DNA from: Alphaproteobacteria bacterium
GTDB taxonomy: Bacteria; Pseudomonadota; Alphaproteobacteria; SHNJ01
Assembly: GCA_004295055.1 (NCBI GenBank)
Contig: SHNJ01000031.1
Span: forward strand, 234,898-269,900
Direction of reading: 5' to 3'
DNA: 35,003 nucleotides
Positions within the stretch are counted from its first letter, which is position 1. The number at the start of each line of letters is the position of its first letter. A model generated the notes under the pieces. That model was not told where the DNA came from and made no database searches. It saw only the letters and a list, made by a program, of their open reading frames with translations. Position numbers and translations under genes: made by a program. Positions 1 to 7,866 of the stretch are shown piece after piece.

Positions 1-12
1 ATACTGACTTTA

Positions 13-167
13 TACCCTCCCCTTGAGGGAGGGTCAAATGCTGAAGCGTAGCGAAGCATTTGGGGTGGGGATGCGGTGGTGAATATTAGAGAATCTTTGG
101 GGGAGAGAATCGGTCCCCACCCCAAAGTTGCTCACCGCAACTTTGACCCTCCCTCAAGGGGAGGGTA
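13..167. repeat. Nested GC-rich palindromic repeat element
   Basis: The outer arms at 13-38 and 142-167 are perfect 26-bp inverted complements. Each arm is itself a hairpin (ACCCTCCC, loop CTTGA, GGGAGGGT at 14-34). Inside lie three further structures: CAAATGCT at 35-42 pairing with AGCATTTG at 55-62; a 13-bp arm at 59-71 pairing with 114-126; and CAAAGTTGC at 123-131 pairing with GCAACTTTG at 137-145. The element lies just downstream of the mlaF stop, so on the minus strand it could also act as a terminator. The same hairpin recurs at 19373-19397. It looks like a dispersed palindromic repeat; the family is not identified. Confidence 0.85.
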
Positions 168-179
168 ATTGTCTACAAT

Positions 180-950
180 TTAAGCAACTTTAACGGCCAT
201 TTCAATCGGGCCCTGGGCTTTGCCATGGATGAATTGATCGACATATTCATTCATGCTGGAATCAATTTCTTTTACCGGGCCGGTCCAGATAATTTTGCCA
301 TTGTATAGCATCGCGACGCGGTCGGCGATTTTACGCACGCTAGCCATGTCATGGGTAATGGAAAGCGTGGTGGCACCCAGTTTTTTCACTGAGTCCTTGA
401 TCAATTGATTGATGACATCCGCCATGATCGGATCAAGGCCCGTGGTCGGTTCGTCAAAGAAAATAATTTCTGGATTCGCGGCAATCGCGCGCGCCAGCGA
501 TACGCGTTTTTGCATCCCGCCCGATAATTCGGCCGGGAACAAATCGCCGGTTTGCGCCGGCAATCCGACCTGCGCCAGTTTTTCAATCGCAATCTTTTTG
601 GCTTCTTCACGGGCAACACCGCGGCCTTGGATCAAGCCGAATGCCACGTTTTCCCATACGGGGAGCGAGTCGAACAGGGCGGAGCCTTGGAACAACATGC
701 CGAATTTATGCATGATTTCCTGGCGTTCGCGCGCGCTTAATTTGGTGACTTCTTCGTCATCGATTTTAATGCTGCCGGCATCGGGACGGACAATGCCTAA
801 AATACATTTCAACAATACCGATTTGCCCGATCCCGATCCGCCGATAACGACAACCGATTCGCCCTGATTGATATCGAGATCCAATCCTTGCAAAACTTTT
901 TTCGGGCCGAAAGATTTATACAGGCCGCGTATGGAAATTTTTACGGTCAT
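180..950 (-). CDS. mlaF: MlaF-type ABC transporter ATP-binding protein
   Basis: This is the cytoplasmic ATPase of an Mla-type phospholipid transporter, which moves lipids between the inner and outer membranes. At 256 residues it is one complete ABC domain. Walker A GGSGSGKS is at 37-44, the Q-loop glutamine at Q88, the signature LSGGMQ at 142-147, Walker B IIFFDEP at 162-168 and the switch histidine at H200. Its start overlaps the mlaE stop by 4 nt (ATGA), which implies translational coupling. No mlaD or mlaC follows; instead a palindromic repeat does, so the substrate-binding parts must be encoded elsewhere. The exact Mla assignment rests on the MlaE partner. Confidence 0.92.
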   Translation of the reverse strand: MTVKISIRGLYKSFGPKKVLQGLDLDINQGESVVVIGGSGSGKSVLLKCILGIVRPDAGSIKIDDEEVTKLSARERQEIMHKFGMLFQGSALFDSLPVWENVAFGLIQGRGVAREEAKKIAIEKLAQVGLPAQTGDLFPAELSGGMQKRVSLARAIAANPEIIFFDEPTTGLDPIMADVINQLIKDSVKKLGATTLSITHDMASVRKIADRVAMLYNGKIIWTGPVKEIDSSMNEYVDQFIHGKAQGPIEMAVKVA

Positions 951-1732
951 CGGGCAAAGAACATTTCAGTGATAAAGTAGTTGAAGATTAGAATCATGAT
1001 CGAGGCCGTAACGACGGCCTTCGTCGTTGCCGCGCCAACGCCTTGTGCGCCGCCGCGGGAATTATAGCCTTGATAGCAGCCCATCAAAGTAATCAGGAAT
1101 CCGAAACAGGCGGCCTTAACAAGGCCGGAATACACATCTTCGAATTCTAAATAATCAAAAGTATTTTTAAGATAAGTCGCGCCGTTAAAGCCCAATTTGT
1201 AAACACCAATAATATATCCGCCAAACACGCCGATAATATCGCCAACCAGAACGAGCAGGGGAAGCATCGTCACACCGGCAATCAGCCGGGGCGCGACTAG
1301 ATAATGCATCGGGTTGGTGGAAAGGGTGGTCAACGCGTCGATTTGTTCGGTCACGCGCATGGTGCCGATTTCGGCGGCCATCGCGGCGCCAATGCGCCCG
1401 GCGACCATCAATCCCGCCAATACGGGGCCCAATTCGCGGGTCATGGATAGAACGACGACGGTTGCAACCGCGCCTTCGGCCGAAAAGCGCGCAAAGCCTG
1501 TATAGGATTGCAATGCGAGCACCATGCCGGAAAATAGACAGGTCATGCCAACGACGGGCAGGGAGTAATAGCCGATATCGATAATCTGCCGCAAAATCAG
1601 GCGCGGATAAAATGGCGGCGACACGCTGGCGCGCAGACCGCTCCAAGTAAAGGCGGCCAGCCGCCCAGTCGCGGCAAGAAAAGTAATAAAAGTTTGACCG
1701 ATAGTGGATAAGAATAAGGTAGGATTTTGCAT
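947..1732 (-). CDS. mlaE: MlaE-type ABC transporter permease
   Basis: This inner-membrane permease of 261 residues belongs to the MlaE/YrbE family and is the membrane partner of the adjoining ATPase. Hydrophobic segments run through the protein, with the family-like region SMTRELGPVLAGLMVAGRIG near residues 95-115 and EIGTMRVTEQIDAL directly after it. The length is typical. It overlaps mlaF by 4 nt and lies 49 nt downstream of the PEP-CTERM-like gene. I see no convincing Shine-Dalgarno sequence before the ATG at 1730-1732. Placement of mlaEF downstream of alr is consistent with alphaproteobacterial gene neighbourhoods. Confidence 0.92.
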   Translation of the reverse strand: MQNPTLFLSTIGQTFITFLAATGRLAAFTWSGLRASVSPPFYPRLILRQIIDIGYYSLPVVGMTCLFSGMVLALQSYTGFARFSAEGAVATVVVLSMTRELGPVLAGLMVAGRIGAAMAAEIGTMRVTEQIDALTTLSTNPMHYLVAPRLIAGVTMLPLLVLVGDIIGVFGGYIIGVYKLGFNGATYLKNTFDYLEFEDVYSGLVKAACFGFLITLMGCYQGYNSRGGAQGVGAATTKAVVTASIMILIFNYFITEMFFAR

Positions 1733-1781
1733 AAGCGAAACTTATACCAAGATTAAGCCCAATTGGCCAGAAAATGTTACT

Positions 1782-2411
1782 CTAACGCCGGCGCCTGTTG
1801 GCCAATAAGCCTGCGAATCCAAGCAAGACCGGCGCGCCAGGGGAAGGAACCTGTTCTACATCGAAATTGATTTCAAAATAGGCAGTGATGTTGTTCGCGC
1901 TTTGCGACAAGACGGTAAAATCCGGATTCGTGGTTGGTACCAAAGGACCAAATTGAAATGTGATATTGTTCATGCCAGTGCCATAAAAGGCGTTAGGGTC
2001 AATCAGGCCTTGTCCGGTAGATCCCCAAATATCGTTTGTAAACGATATGTTGCCGCTTTGCGGAGTATAATTAAAGACAAAAGCCAATCCAGGAGCGCTT
2101 ACTAAAACATTCGGATCGGAATTGACTAGGGCATAAATTTGATATCCGTGGGCGAAAGAAAACGAAACAGGGTTGGGAACATTCAGATTAATGTTGGCGG
2201 TGCCGTTATGGGATACCCAATAGCTCATTCCGTTGATTCTGTATTGATTTGGATCAATGGCGGGAATCCACCATTCTCTGGTAGATGGGGTGCCGTTGTA
2301 ATCAACATTGCTGACACTGTGGGTGTACTGAATAATATCGGCATTTGCCAAAGGGGCTATGGTAGTAACCGCGCCTACTGCAATAGCAGGAATATAATTT
2401 TTTATAGTCAT
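1782..2411 (-). CDS. Secreted protein with PEP-CTERM-like sorting tail
   Basis: This 209-residue protein starts with a likely signal peptide (about residues 1-24, hydrophobic core ending ANA). It ends with a sorting-type tail at residues 188-209: a VPSPG motif, a hydrophobic stretch, then RRRR at the C-terminus. In the PEP-CTERM/VPxPx families this tail is recognised by an exosortase and removed at the membrane. The middle is rich in Asn, Gly, Ser and aromatic residues, like an extracellular beta-rich protein, and I recognise no domain in it. The start codon overlaps the alr stop by 1 nt (TAATG), with GGAG 9 nt upstream. No exosortase is in this window. The function is unknown. Confidence 0.8.
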   Translation of the reverse strand: MTIKNYIPAIAVGAVTTIAPLANADIIQYTHSVSNVDYNGTPSTREWWIPAIDPNQYRINGMSYWVSHNGTANINLNVPNPVSFSFAHGYQIYALVNSDPNVLVSAPGLAFVFNYTPQSGNISFTNDIWGSTGQGLIDPNAFYGTGMNNITFQFGPLVPTTNPDFTVLSQSANNITAYFEINFDVEQVPSPGAPVLLGFAGLLANRRRR

Positions 2412-3544
2412 TATACATATCTCCGTTTTGGTTTACGGCCTAGGCCGCATAGGATTTCCGTGGTGCGGGTGCGTGCTTCGCCGGCCAGGTGATTGACCGT
2501 ATATTGATCGTGCAGAATCGCGACCATTTGCCCTGGTTGCACTAAATGCGCCGGAATATCGGTGACATCGACGGTGATTAAATCCATAGACACGCGGCCG
2601 ACGACTGGGCAACGGTAATCGCCAATCCAAATCGTGCCGGCGTTCGACAGGGATCGCATATATCCATCCGAAAACCCGCCACCCAGCGTCATGATGCGGG
2701 TGGTGCGTTCGGTTTTATAGGTGCAGCCGTATCCGATGGTTTTTCCCGCCGGAATTTCTTGCAACTGTAGGACTGGAAATTCGAGCCGCGCCACGGCACG
2801 CATGATGTTGGGCTTATTCGGTTGCGGATTCATGCCGTAAATGCTTGAACCGATGCGCACCATATCGAAATGATAATCCTTGCCCAGGAACGAACCGCTG
2901 GATGCGGCGATGCTGGCTGGGACCTTTGGCAATAACGCAAGGGCCTTGCGGAAATCGTGTAATTGCTGCGCATTCATCGGGTGATTGGCAAGGGCAGGAA
3001 CGGCCAAATGACTCATCACCAATTCTAATTGCAAACCGCTTAATAAATCCGGGTTCTGGGAAAGTTTAGTGACTTCTTCAATCGGCATGCCCAAACGATT
3101 CAACCCGGAATCGACATGAATCGCGACAGGTAGAATTTTTTCAACCCGCGCCGCATAATTGGCGCATTCCGCCAATTGGCCCAAATGATTTACGACTGGG
3201 ATCAAATTATGTTTGTAAATTTCAGGGACTGTGCCGGGAATCGCGCCGTGCAGTACAAAGATTCTGGAATTCGGCAAATGTGGGCGTAAATCCATGCCCT
3301 CTTCGACCCAGGCGACAAAGAAATCTTTGCATCCAACTTCGGATAGGGCGACCGCCACCCGGTCCATGCCCAGCCCATAGGCATCGGCCTTGACCACGCT
3401 GGCGCAAATAGCCGGCGCAACCGTTTTTTGCAGCAATTGATAATTGCTGCGAACGGCATCCAGGTCCACGGTCAATACGGGACCCGCGTTAAACAGCTGA
3501 TTGCTGTTAGAAACCGGAATGATCTTCGCCGTCGGCTGGGGCAT
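2411..3544 (-). CDS. alr: Alanine racemase
   Basis: This PLP enzyme interconverts L- and D-alanine to supply peptidoglycan synthesis. It is 377 residues, a normal length. The PLP lysine is K52 in VKADAYGLG, the catalytic tyrosine Y272 in GYGCTY, the arginine contacting the PLP pyridine nitrogen R230 in FDMVRIG, and the MD pair 320-321. Two substrate-entryway tyrosines of characterised enzymes (Tyr284 and Tyr354 in Geobacillus numbering) appear as F291 and T362 in a by-eye alignment. The gene overlaps the 3' end of dnaB by 38 nt if the ATG at 3542-3544 is used. No strong ribosome binding site is visible, so a non-ATG start further in is possible. Confidence 0.93.
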   Translation of the reverse strand: MPQPTAKIIPVSNSNQLFNAGPVLTVDLDAVRSNYQLLQKTVAPAICASVVKADAYGLGMDRVAVALSEVGCKDFFVAWVEEGMDLRPHLPNSRIFVLHGAIPGTVPEIYKHNLIPVVNHLGQLAECANYAARVEKILPVAIHVDSGLNRLGMPIEEVTKLSQNPDLLSGLQLELVMSHLAVPALANHPMNAQQLHDFRKALALLPKVPASIAASSGSFLGKDYHFDMVRIGSSIYGMNPQPNKPNIMRAVARLEFPVLQLQEIPAGKTIGYGCTYKTERTTRIMTLGGGFSDGYMRSLSNAGTIWIGDYRCPVVGRVSMDLITVDVTDIPAHLVQPGQMVAILHDQYTVNHLAGEARTRTTEILCGLGRKPKRRYV

Positions 3545-5063
3545 AGTTTGAAAACTTTGTGGTTGATGGTTGGAAATGCAAGGTCACGGAACCGATCGGG
3601 CCGTGACGTTGCTTGCCGACGATAACTTCGGCCAAATTTTTGATTTTCTCAAAACCCATATTCCATTTTTCGGCGCGGGCGTAAAATTCATCCTGGCTTT
3701 CATCGCTTTTGGCGTGGCGCGGTTCGGCCCGTTCGGCGTAATAGGCTTCGCGATACACAAACATAACCACGTCGGCATCCTGTTCGATCGAACCGGATTC
3801 GCGCAAATCCGCCAATTGCGGACGCTTATCGTCGCGGTTTTCCACCTGGCGCGATAACTGGGACAGGGCAATGACTGGAATATGCAATTCTTTCGCAACC
3901 GCCTTTAGTCCGCGGGAGATTTCGGAAACTTCCTGCACGCGGTTATCGCCCTTGGAAAATCCGCCTGGCAGGGTCATCAATTGCAAGTAATCGATAATGA
4001 TCAGGCCCAAATTGGTTTGGCGCGCCAAGCGGCGGGCGCGGGTACGCAGCGCGGAAATGGACAGCGCCGGAGTTTCATCGATCCAGAACGGGATTTGCGA
4101 TAATGTGTTCGCGGCATCGACCACACGTGAAAATTCATCGCGGTTAATCGCGCCGCGGCGGATCAATTCGGATGAAATTCCCGATTCCTCGGAAATAATA
4201 CGGTTGGCCAATTGTTCGGCCGACATTTCGAGCGAAAAGAATGCGACGGTTTTCGGCTTTTCTTTTGGATTTTCCCGGTTTTCCTGGCCGAATTTGCGCG
4301 CGACGTTAAAGGCGATGTTGGTGGCTAGCGCAGTTTTTCCCATCGACGGGCGGCCAGCGAGAATAATCAAATCGGAATTGTGTAACCCGCCCATTTTTTT
4401 GTCGATATCGAGGAATCCCGTCGCAACGCCGGAAATACGGCCATCGTTCTTATGCGCCGCCTGGGCGGTGTTGATCGCGCTGGTCAGCGCCTGGGACAGG
4501 GGTTGAAACCCGCCCTCGACATTGCCGGTTTTAGACAGTTCGAATAATTTCTGCTCGCATCCTTCGACTTGTTCATTCGCGGTCAATTCTACCTTGGGAT
4601 CATAGGCATCGTTGACCATTTCTTCGCCGATGGATATCAACTGGCGCCGCATGAATAAATCATGGATCAACCGGCCATAATCGTAGACGTTGACGATGCT
4701 GCCGATCGATGCGGCCAGGCGCGCCAGATATTGCGTTCCGCCCAATTGCGCCATATCGGCATCGGTTTCAAAAAACGGTTTCAGCGTAACGGGATTGGCA
4801 ATCTGGCCGCGTTCGATGATTTTACAGATCGCATCGAAAATCCGCGCATGCAGCGGATCGAAAAAATGCTGCGGAATCAGAAAATCGGAAATTTTTTCAT
4901 AAGCCTGATTGTTGATTAAAATCGCGCCGAGCAAACCTTGTTCCGCCTCCACACTGAATGGCGGCGTGCGGTAATTGACCGGACCGTCTTCGGTCAGATA
5001 ATTCTTATTGCTGAAACGCACTGCGCTGGCGGATGTTTTGACCAATTCCATGAAACCCTGCAT
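3507..5063 (-). CDS. dnaB: Replicative DNA helicase DnaB
   Basis: This is the hexameric helicase that unwinds DNA ahead of the replisome. It has 518 residues, with the N-terminal DnaB domain at about 30-135 (PFSVEAEQGLLGAILI) and the RecA-like ATPase domain from about 205. Walker A GRPSMGKT is at 237-244, and IIIDYLQLM is the Walker B-type strand. It ends in an additional polar tail. The start chosen is the ATG at 5061-5063; a second ATG four codons later is also possible. A perfect 9-bp inverted repeat ends 7 nt upstream. The position downstream of rplI and upstream of alr is the usual alphaproteobacterial order. Confidence 0.97.
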   Translation of the reverse strand: MQGFMELVKTSASAVRFSNKNYLTEDGPVNYRTPPFSVEAEQGLLGAILINNQAYEKISDFLIPQHFFDPLHARIFDAICKIIERGQIANPVTLKPFFETDADMAQLGGTQYLARLAASIGSIVNVYDYGRLIHDLFMRRQLISIGEEMVNDAYDPKVELTANEQVEGCEQKLFELSKTGNVEGGFQPLSQALTSAINTAQAAHKNDGRISGVATGFLDIDKKMGGLHNSDLIILAGRPSMGKTALATNIAFNVARKFGQENRENPKEKPKTVAFFSLEMSAEQLANRIISEESGISSELIRRGAINRDEFSRVVDAANTLSQIPFWIDETPALSISALRTRARRLARQTNLGLIIIDYLQLMTLPGGFSKGDNRVQEVSEISRGLKAVAKELHIPVIALSQLSRQVENRDDKRPQLADLRESGSIEQDADVVMFVYREAYYAERAEPRHAKSDESQDEFYARAEKWNMGFEKIKNLAEVIVGKQRHGPIGSVTLHFQPSTTKFSNYAPADGEDHSGF

Positions 5064-5069
5064 TTGTTA

Positions 5070-5093
5070 TTTGTAAAGTATAAGCTTTACAAA
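5070..5093 (-). promoter_or_regulatory. Inverted repeat just upstream of dnaB start
   Basis: TTTGTAAAG (5070-5078) and CTTTACAAA (5085-5093) form a perfect 9-bp inverted repeat with a 6-nt spacer. The repeat ends 7 nt from the dnaB ATG, where a ribosome binding site would be expected. It could be a protein operator or an mRNA hairpin limiting translation. No regulator is known from the sequence. Confidence 0.5.
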
Positions 5094-5166
5094 GGCCGGG
5101 GTATAGGCCGAAGAATATAGGTAAATGTGAGAATGGGGGATAAGTGTTGAAGAAGGGTAGTAGGGT

Positions 5167-5220
5167 ATAGAGTAGTAGGGTAATAGGGGAATATTTCTTC
5201 CCTATTACCCTATACGCTAT
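5167..5220. repeat. Intergenic inverted repeat between rplI and dnaB
   Basis: Arms at about 5167-5191 and 5198-5220 are complementary with one mismatch and two single-base indels, around the loop TATTTC. The arms consist of roughly 8-bp units built on TAGGG(T/G)A, and a further partial unit lies at 5153-5166. The hairpin could attenuate transcription between rplI and dnaB, although no T-run follows it on the minus strand. Its periodic arm design resembles the elements at 28517-28589 and 30643-30721. Confidence 0.7.
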
Positions 5221-5228
5221 TGACCTAG

Positions 5229-5912
5229 TTAGGCTGCTTCGCCTTCTGCCTTATCGGCTTTGGCTTTCTTGGCTTTTTTCGGCTTTTTCTCGCCTTCGGC
5301 AGATGCTTCCGCGGAAACCGCTTCGCCTTCTACAGATGCTTCTTCAGCGGCTGGTTTGGCTTCGCGCGCGCGGCGAGGTTTTTTCTCTTCGTCATCCGCA
5401 GTCGCTGGCGGCATTGCGCCCAATGGACGGCCATTTTTCACGGCAGTGGCTTGGGTTTTCGCCTCTTCATCGCTGCGTGCAACGTTGGCAGTAATCGTTA
5501 CCGATACTTCCGGATGCAAAGTGATGTTGATTGGATATACGCCGATGATTTTAATCGACTGTGGAATTTCCACTTGTTCGCGGGTGATCGAGCAGCCCGA
5601 TTCAGTTACAGCCACAGCAATGTCACGAGCAGTGACAGAGCCGTATAATTGGCCGGCTTCGCCCGCTTGGCGCAGCAATACCACCGACAGATCGGCGATT
5701 TTTTTGCCAACCGATTCGGCTTCGCCTTTTTTCTTCAGGCTGGTCGCTTCCAATTGCGCCCGTTGTTTTTGAAAAAAGTCACGATTGTTTTCCGTGGCGC
5801 GCAAAGCTTTTTTACGCGGTAACAAAAAGTTCCGTGCGTACCCTGGCGCTACGGTGACTTCTTCACCCATTTGGCCCAAACTTTGGACCCGTTCTAATAA
5901 AATAACACGCAT
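5229..5912 (-). CDS. rplI: 50S ribosomal protein bL9 with charged C-terminal extension
   Basis: This large-subunit protein binds 23S rRNA near the L1 stalk base. The N-terminal domain is clear (MRVILLERVQSLGQMGEEV, then GYARNFLLPRKKA), followed by the connecting helix and C-terminal domain up to about residue 150. The protein is 227 residues, against roughly 150 in E. coli. The extra C-terminal part (about 165-227) is low-complexity, made of Ala, Glu and Lys, for example KKPKKAKKAKADKAEGEAA. Such tails occur in several alphaproteobacterial L9 proteins. It is the last gene of the rpsF-rpsR-DUF2232-rplI cluster and is separated from dnaB by an inverted repeat. Confidence 0.96.
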   Translation of the reverse strand: MRVILLERVQSLGQMGEEVTVAPGYARNFLLPRKKALRATENNRDFFQKQRAQLEATSLKKKGEAESVGKKIADLSVVLLRQAGEAGQLYGSVTARDIAVAVTESGCSITREQVEIPQSIKIIGVYPINITLHPEVSVTITANVARSDEEAKTQATAVKNGRPLGAMPPATADDEEKKPRRAREAKPAAEEASVEGEAVSAEASAEGEKKPKKAKKAKADKAEGEAA

Positions 5913-5931
5913 AGTTTCCTCCGATTCAAAA

Positions 5932-6885
5932 TTAATTTACACGTTTCCGTAATTCCAACCATTGTTCGGCCAATCCAATTGCTGCGATTAAAAACAGCGG
6001 CATCATTGCCAAGAAAGGGCTGAACAAAACAATCCCATACACGATTACCAGCCATACCATCCGCATCGGCGATTTCAGCACCAGCGTGTGAATCACCGAC
6101 AATCCAGCAAGCAATAGCGGGATCAAACAGATCACCAACATATTGATGGCCCAGATTTGCCAATTGCCGCTGGCCAGGAATACGATCAGGCCAATCCCGG
6201 CAACCACCATCGGGGTCCAGTCTGGCAAATCGAGTTCATGCATTAACGGCATCGGGCGTTGTTGCTTGCCCATGCGTACCAACAACCATTCGGCAATCAA
6301 TGCGTTGACGACGACGGTCAGCAAAAAGATGCTGACGACGACACCAGGCAAATATTGCAGAATTGACGATACTAGGGCTTGCAAATCTTCCAGGGCCAAT
6401 TGCTGATCCGGCGGCATTTGCGAGGACATGTATTTCACGATTTCGTCCTGCAATTGCACGGTCCATTCATTTCCTGGCTGACTTGCGGCCAGGAAGAAAG
6501 TGGTATAGATCGCAAACGATGCCGCGACCAGCCACACCAGCACATTGCCGATTGGATACCATTCGGTTCGTCCCATGACATCACGGGACAGTAAAGAAAA
6601 ATGGCCAATTACGATCGAAGGAATGCCGCATAAGAATAAAAACAGCATTGCGCCTCCGGCCGAAAATACGCCTTCGACTTTGACTAAGAACAGCATCAAC
6701 AACGTGCCGGCAACGGTGCCAAGCATGGCGCCGGTATGGGATAAAGCCAAGGCCACCATGAACAATGGAATATGACATAGATTGGATACGGTCGCCGCCA
6801 GTAACGGATTGTGAAATCCGACGTACAGCAACAGGGCGCTTAGAACGCCGCCTGCAATTGCATATATCCAATTCTGTTTATCCAT
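5932..6885 (-). CDS. DUF2232 family multi-pass membrane protein
   Basis: This protein of 317 residues has about eight hydrophobic segments, with a long central loop (about 140-185) containing the acidic EIVKYMSSQMPPDQQ region. Its position between rpsR and rplI is the characteristic place of the DUF2232 membrane family in alphaproteobacteria, and that is the main reason for the call. The biochemical role is unknown. It is 19 nt upstream of rplI and 27 nt downstream of rpsR, so it is probably cotranscribed with the ribosomal protein genes. Confidence 0.85.
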   Translation of the reverse strand: MDKQNWIYAIAGGVLSALLLYVGFHNPLLAATVSNLCHIPLFMVALALSHTGAMLGTVAGTLLMLFLVKVEGVFSAGGAMLFLFLCGIPSIVIGHFSLLSRDVMGRTEWYPIGNVLVWLVAASFAIYTTFFLAASQPGNEWTVQLQDEIVKYMSSQMPPDQQLALEDLQALVSSILQYLPGVVVSIFLLTVVVNALIAEWLLVRMGKQQRPMPLMHELDLPDWTPMVVAGIGLIVFLASGNWQIWAINMLVICLIPLLLAGLSVIHTLVLKSPMRMVWLVIVYGIVLFSPFLAMMPLFLIAAIGLAEQWLELRKRVN

Positions 6886-6912
6886 GATCGGTAACCTGAC
6901 TGGTTTGGTTGA

Positions 6913-7212
6913 TTAGACTTCGACGTATGGCAACAAGCCCAAGTAACGAGCGCGTTTAATCGCCCGGGCCAACTTGCGTTGGGCTTTCGGACTTACGGCG
7001 CTGATACGGCTTGGTACGATTTTTCCGCGTTCAGAAATGAAACGCGACAATAAACGCGTATCCTTGTAATCAATTTTCGGAGCATTCTCGCCCGAAAATG
7101 GACAGGTTTTACGGCGTTTGAAAAATGGGCGACGAACACCTGCTGCTGCGCCGGCGGTTGCACCGGTGCGCGGACCGCGCGATGATCTGCCTTCTCTTTG
7201 TTGAAAAGCCAT
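6913..7212 (-). CDS. rpsR: 30S ribosomal protein bS18
   Basis: This small-subunit protein pairs with S6 on the 30S platform. The core is recognisable from about residue 28 to the end ([13 protein letters not shown], then [24 protein letters not shown], split here by length: IDYKDTRLL and [14 protein letters not shown]). Its 99 residues exceed the usual 75-85. The excess is an N-terminal tail rich in Gly, Arg, Ala and Thr (residues 1-27). It lies 17 nt downstream of rpsF. The start at 7212 is preceded on the minus strand by the purine-rich GGAGATCATC. Confidence 0.96.
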   Translation of the reverse strand: MAFQQREGRSSRGPRTGATAGAAAGVRRPFFKRRKTCPFSGENAPKIDYKDTRLLSRFISERGKIVPSRISAVSPKAQRKLARAIKRARYLGLLPYVEV

Positions 7213-7229
7213 GATGATGATCTCCTGCT

Positions 7230-7622
7230 TTAATTGCTATCGCCGGCGGCGAAATCAAAGCGATCTTCATCATCGCCAAATTCCTCGCGGCCTTCGTTAT
7301 TTTTCGCACGCATCACAACCGACGGGCCGGTTTCCAGCGCGTCTACTTTGATGCTTTGATAACGCATAACGTCTTCGTGAATGCGCAAATTACGCTCTAA
7401 CTCGATCACGGCCGGACCTGGCGCTTCGATGTTCAGCATAATGTAATGTGCTTTACGATTTTTGTTCATGCGGTAAGCAAGATTGCGTAAGCCCCAATAT
7501 TCGCGGCTGACGACTTTGCCACCATTTTTGGTGATAATATCGGCGCAGAAATTGCCGATTTGTTCTACTTGCGCGGCCGCAATATCCGGACGTGCCAAGA
7601 ACACGGTCTCATAAAAAGCCAT
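7230..7622 (-). CDS. rpsF: 30S ribosomal protein bS6
   Basis: This small-subunit protein forms a heterodimer with S18. It has 130 residues, beginning [14 protein letters not shown], with the S6 core containing [20 protein letters not shown] and [13 protein letters not shown] and an acidic C-terminal tail ([14 protein letters not shown]). AGGGAG lies 6 nt before the ATG. It is the first gene of the minus-strand ribosomal cluster, transcribed from a good promoter at 7733-7761 through a leader of about 100 nt that may carry an autoregulatory structure. Confidence 0.97.
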   Translation of the reverse strand: MAFYETVFLARPDIAAAQVEQIGNFCADIITKNGGKVVSREYWGLRNLAYRMNKNRKAHYIMLNIEAPGPAVIELERNLRIHEDVMRYQSIKVDALETGPSVVMRAKNNEGREEFGDDEDRFDFAAGDSN

Positions 7623-7657
7623 GTGTTTCTCCCTCTGGCTAATCGTTTGCGTTTATC

Positions 7658-7711
7658 CCCAGGCCCATCCCGGGTAAAAACCAAACAAGCCGACGGTCAT
7701 ATGCCGCCGGC
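7658..7711 (-). promoter_or_regulatory. Structured rpsF leader, possible S6:S18 autoregulatory site
   Basis: On the minus strand the rpsF leader can form two hairpins. GCCGGCGG pairs with CCGTCGGC (8 bp with one G-U, loop CATATGA; 7689-7711), and CCCGGG pairs with CCTGGG (loop ATGGG; 7658-7674). Many bacteria control rpsF by binding of the S6:S18 complex to a leader hairpin with a conserved CCG. A CCG is present in the first hairpin, but I could not match the full consensus, so the autoregulatory role is inferred. Confidence 0.4.
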
Positions 7712-7732
7712 AAGGAGTTATGTAAGGGGTGT

Positions 7733-7761
7733 TTTATAGGGTATTTTAAACAGCCTGGCAA
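7733..7761 (-). promoter_or_regulatory. Promoter for rpsF operon
   Basis: On the minus strand, TTGCCA (7756-7761) and TATAAA (7733-7738) are separated by exactly 17 nt, close to the sigma-70 consensus. The start site would be near 7726, about 100 nt upstream of rpsF. Confidence 0.7.
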
Positions 7762-7866
7762 GCCTAGATTTGCCCTAAAATATTAATATTTATGACATTT
7801 TTTAGTGGACGGGGCAGGTGGCTTATATTATTGATGCGGCGCAGTAAATTATAAGGGGTGGGGGTA

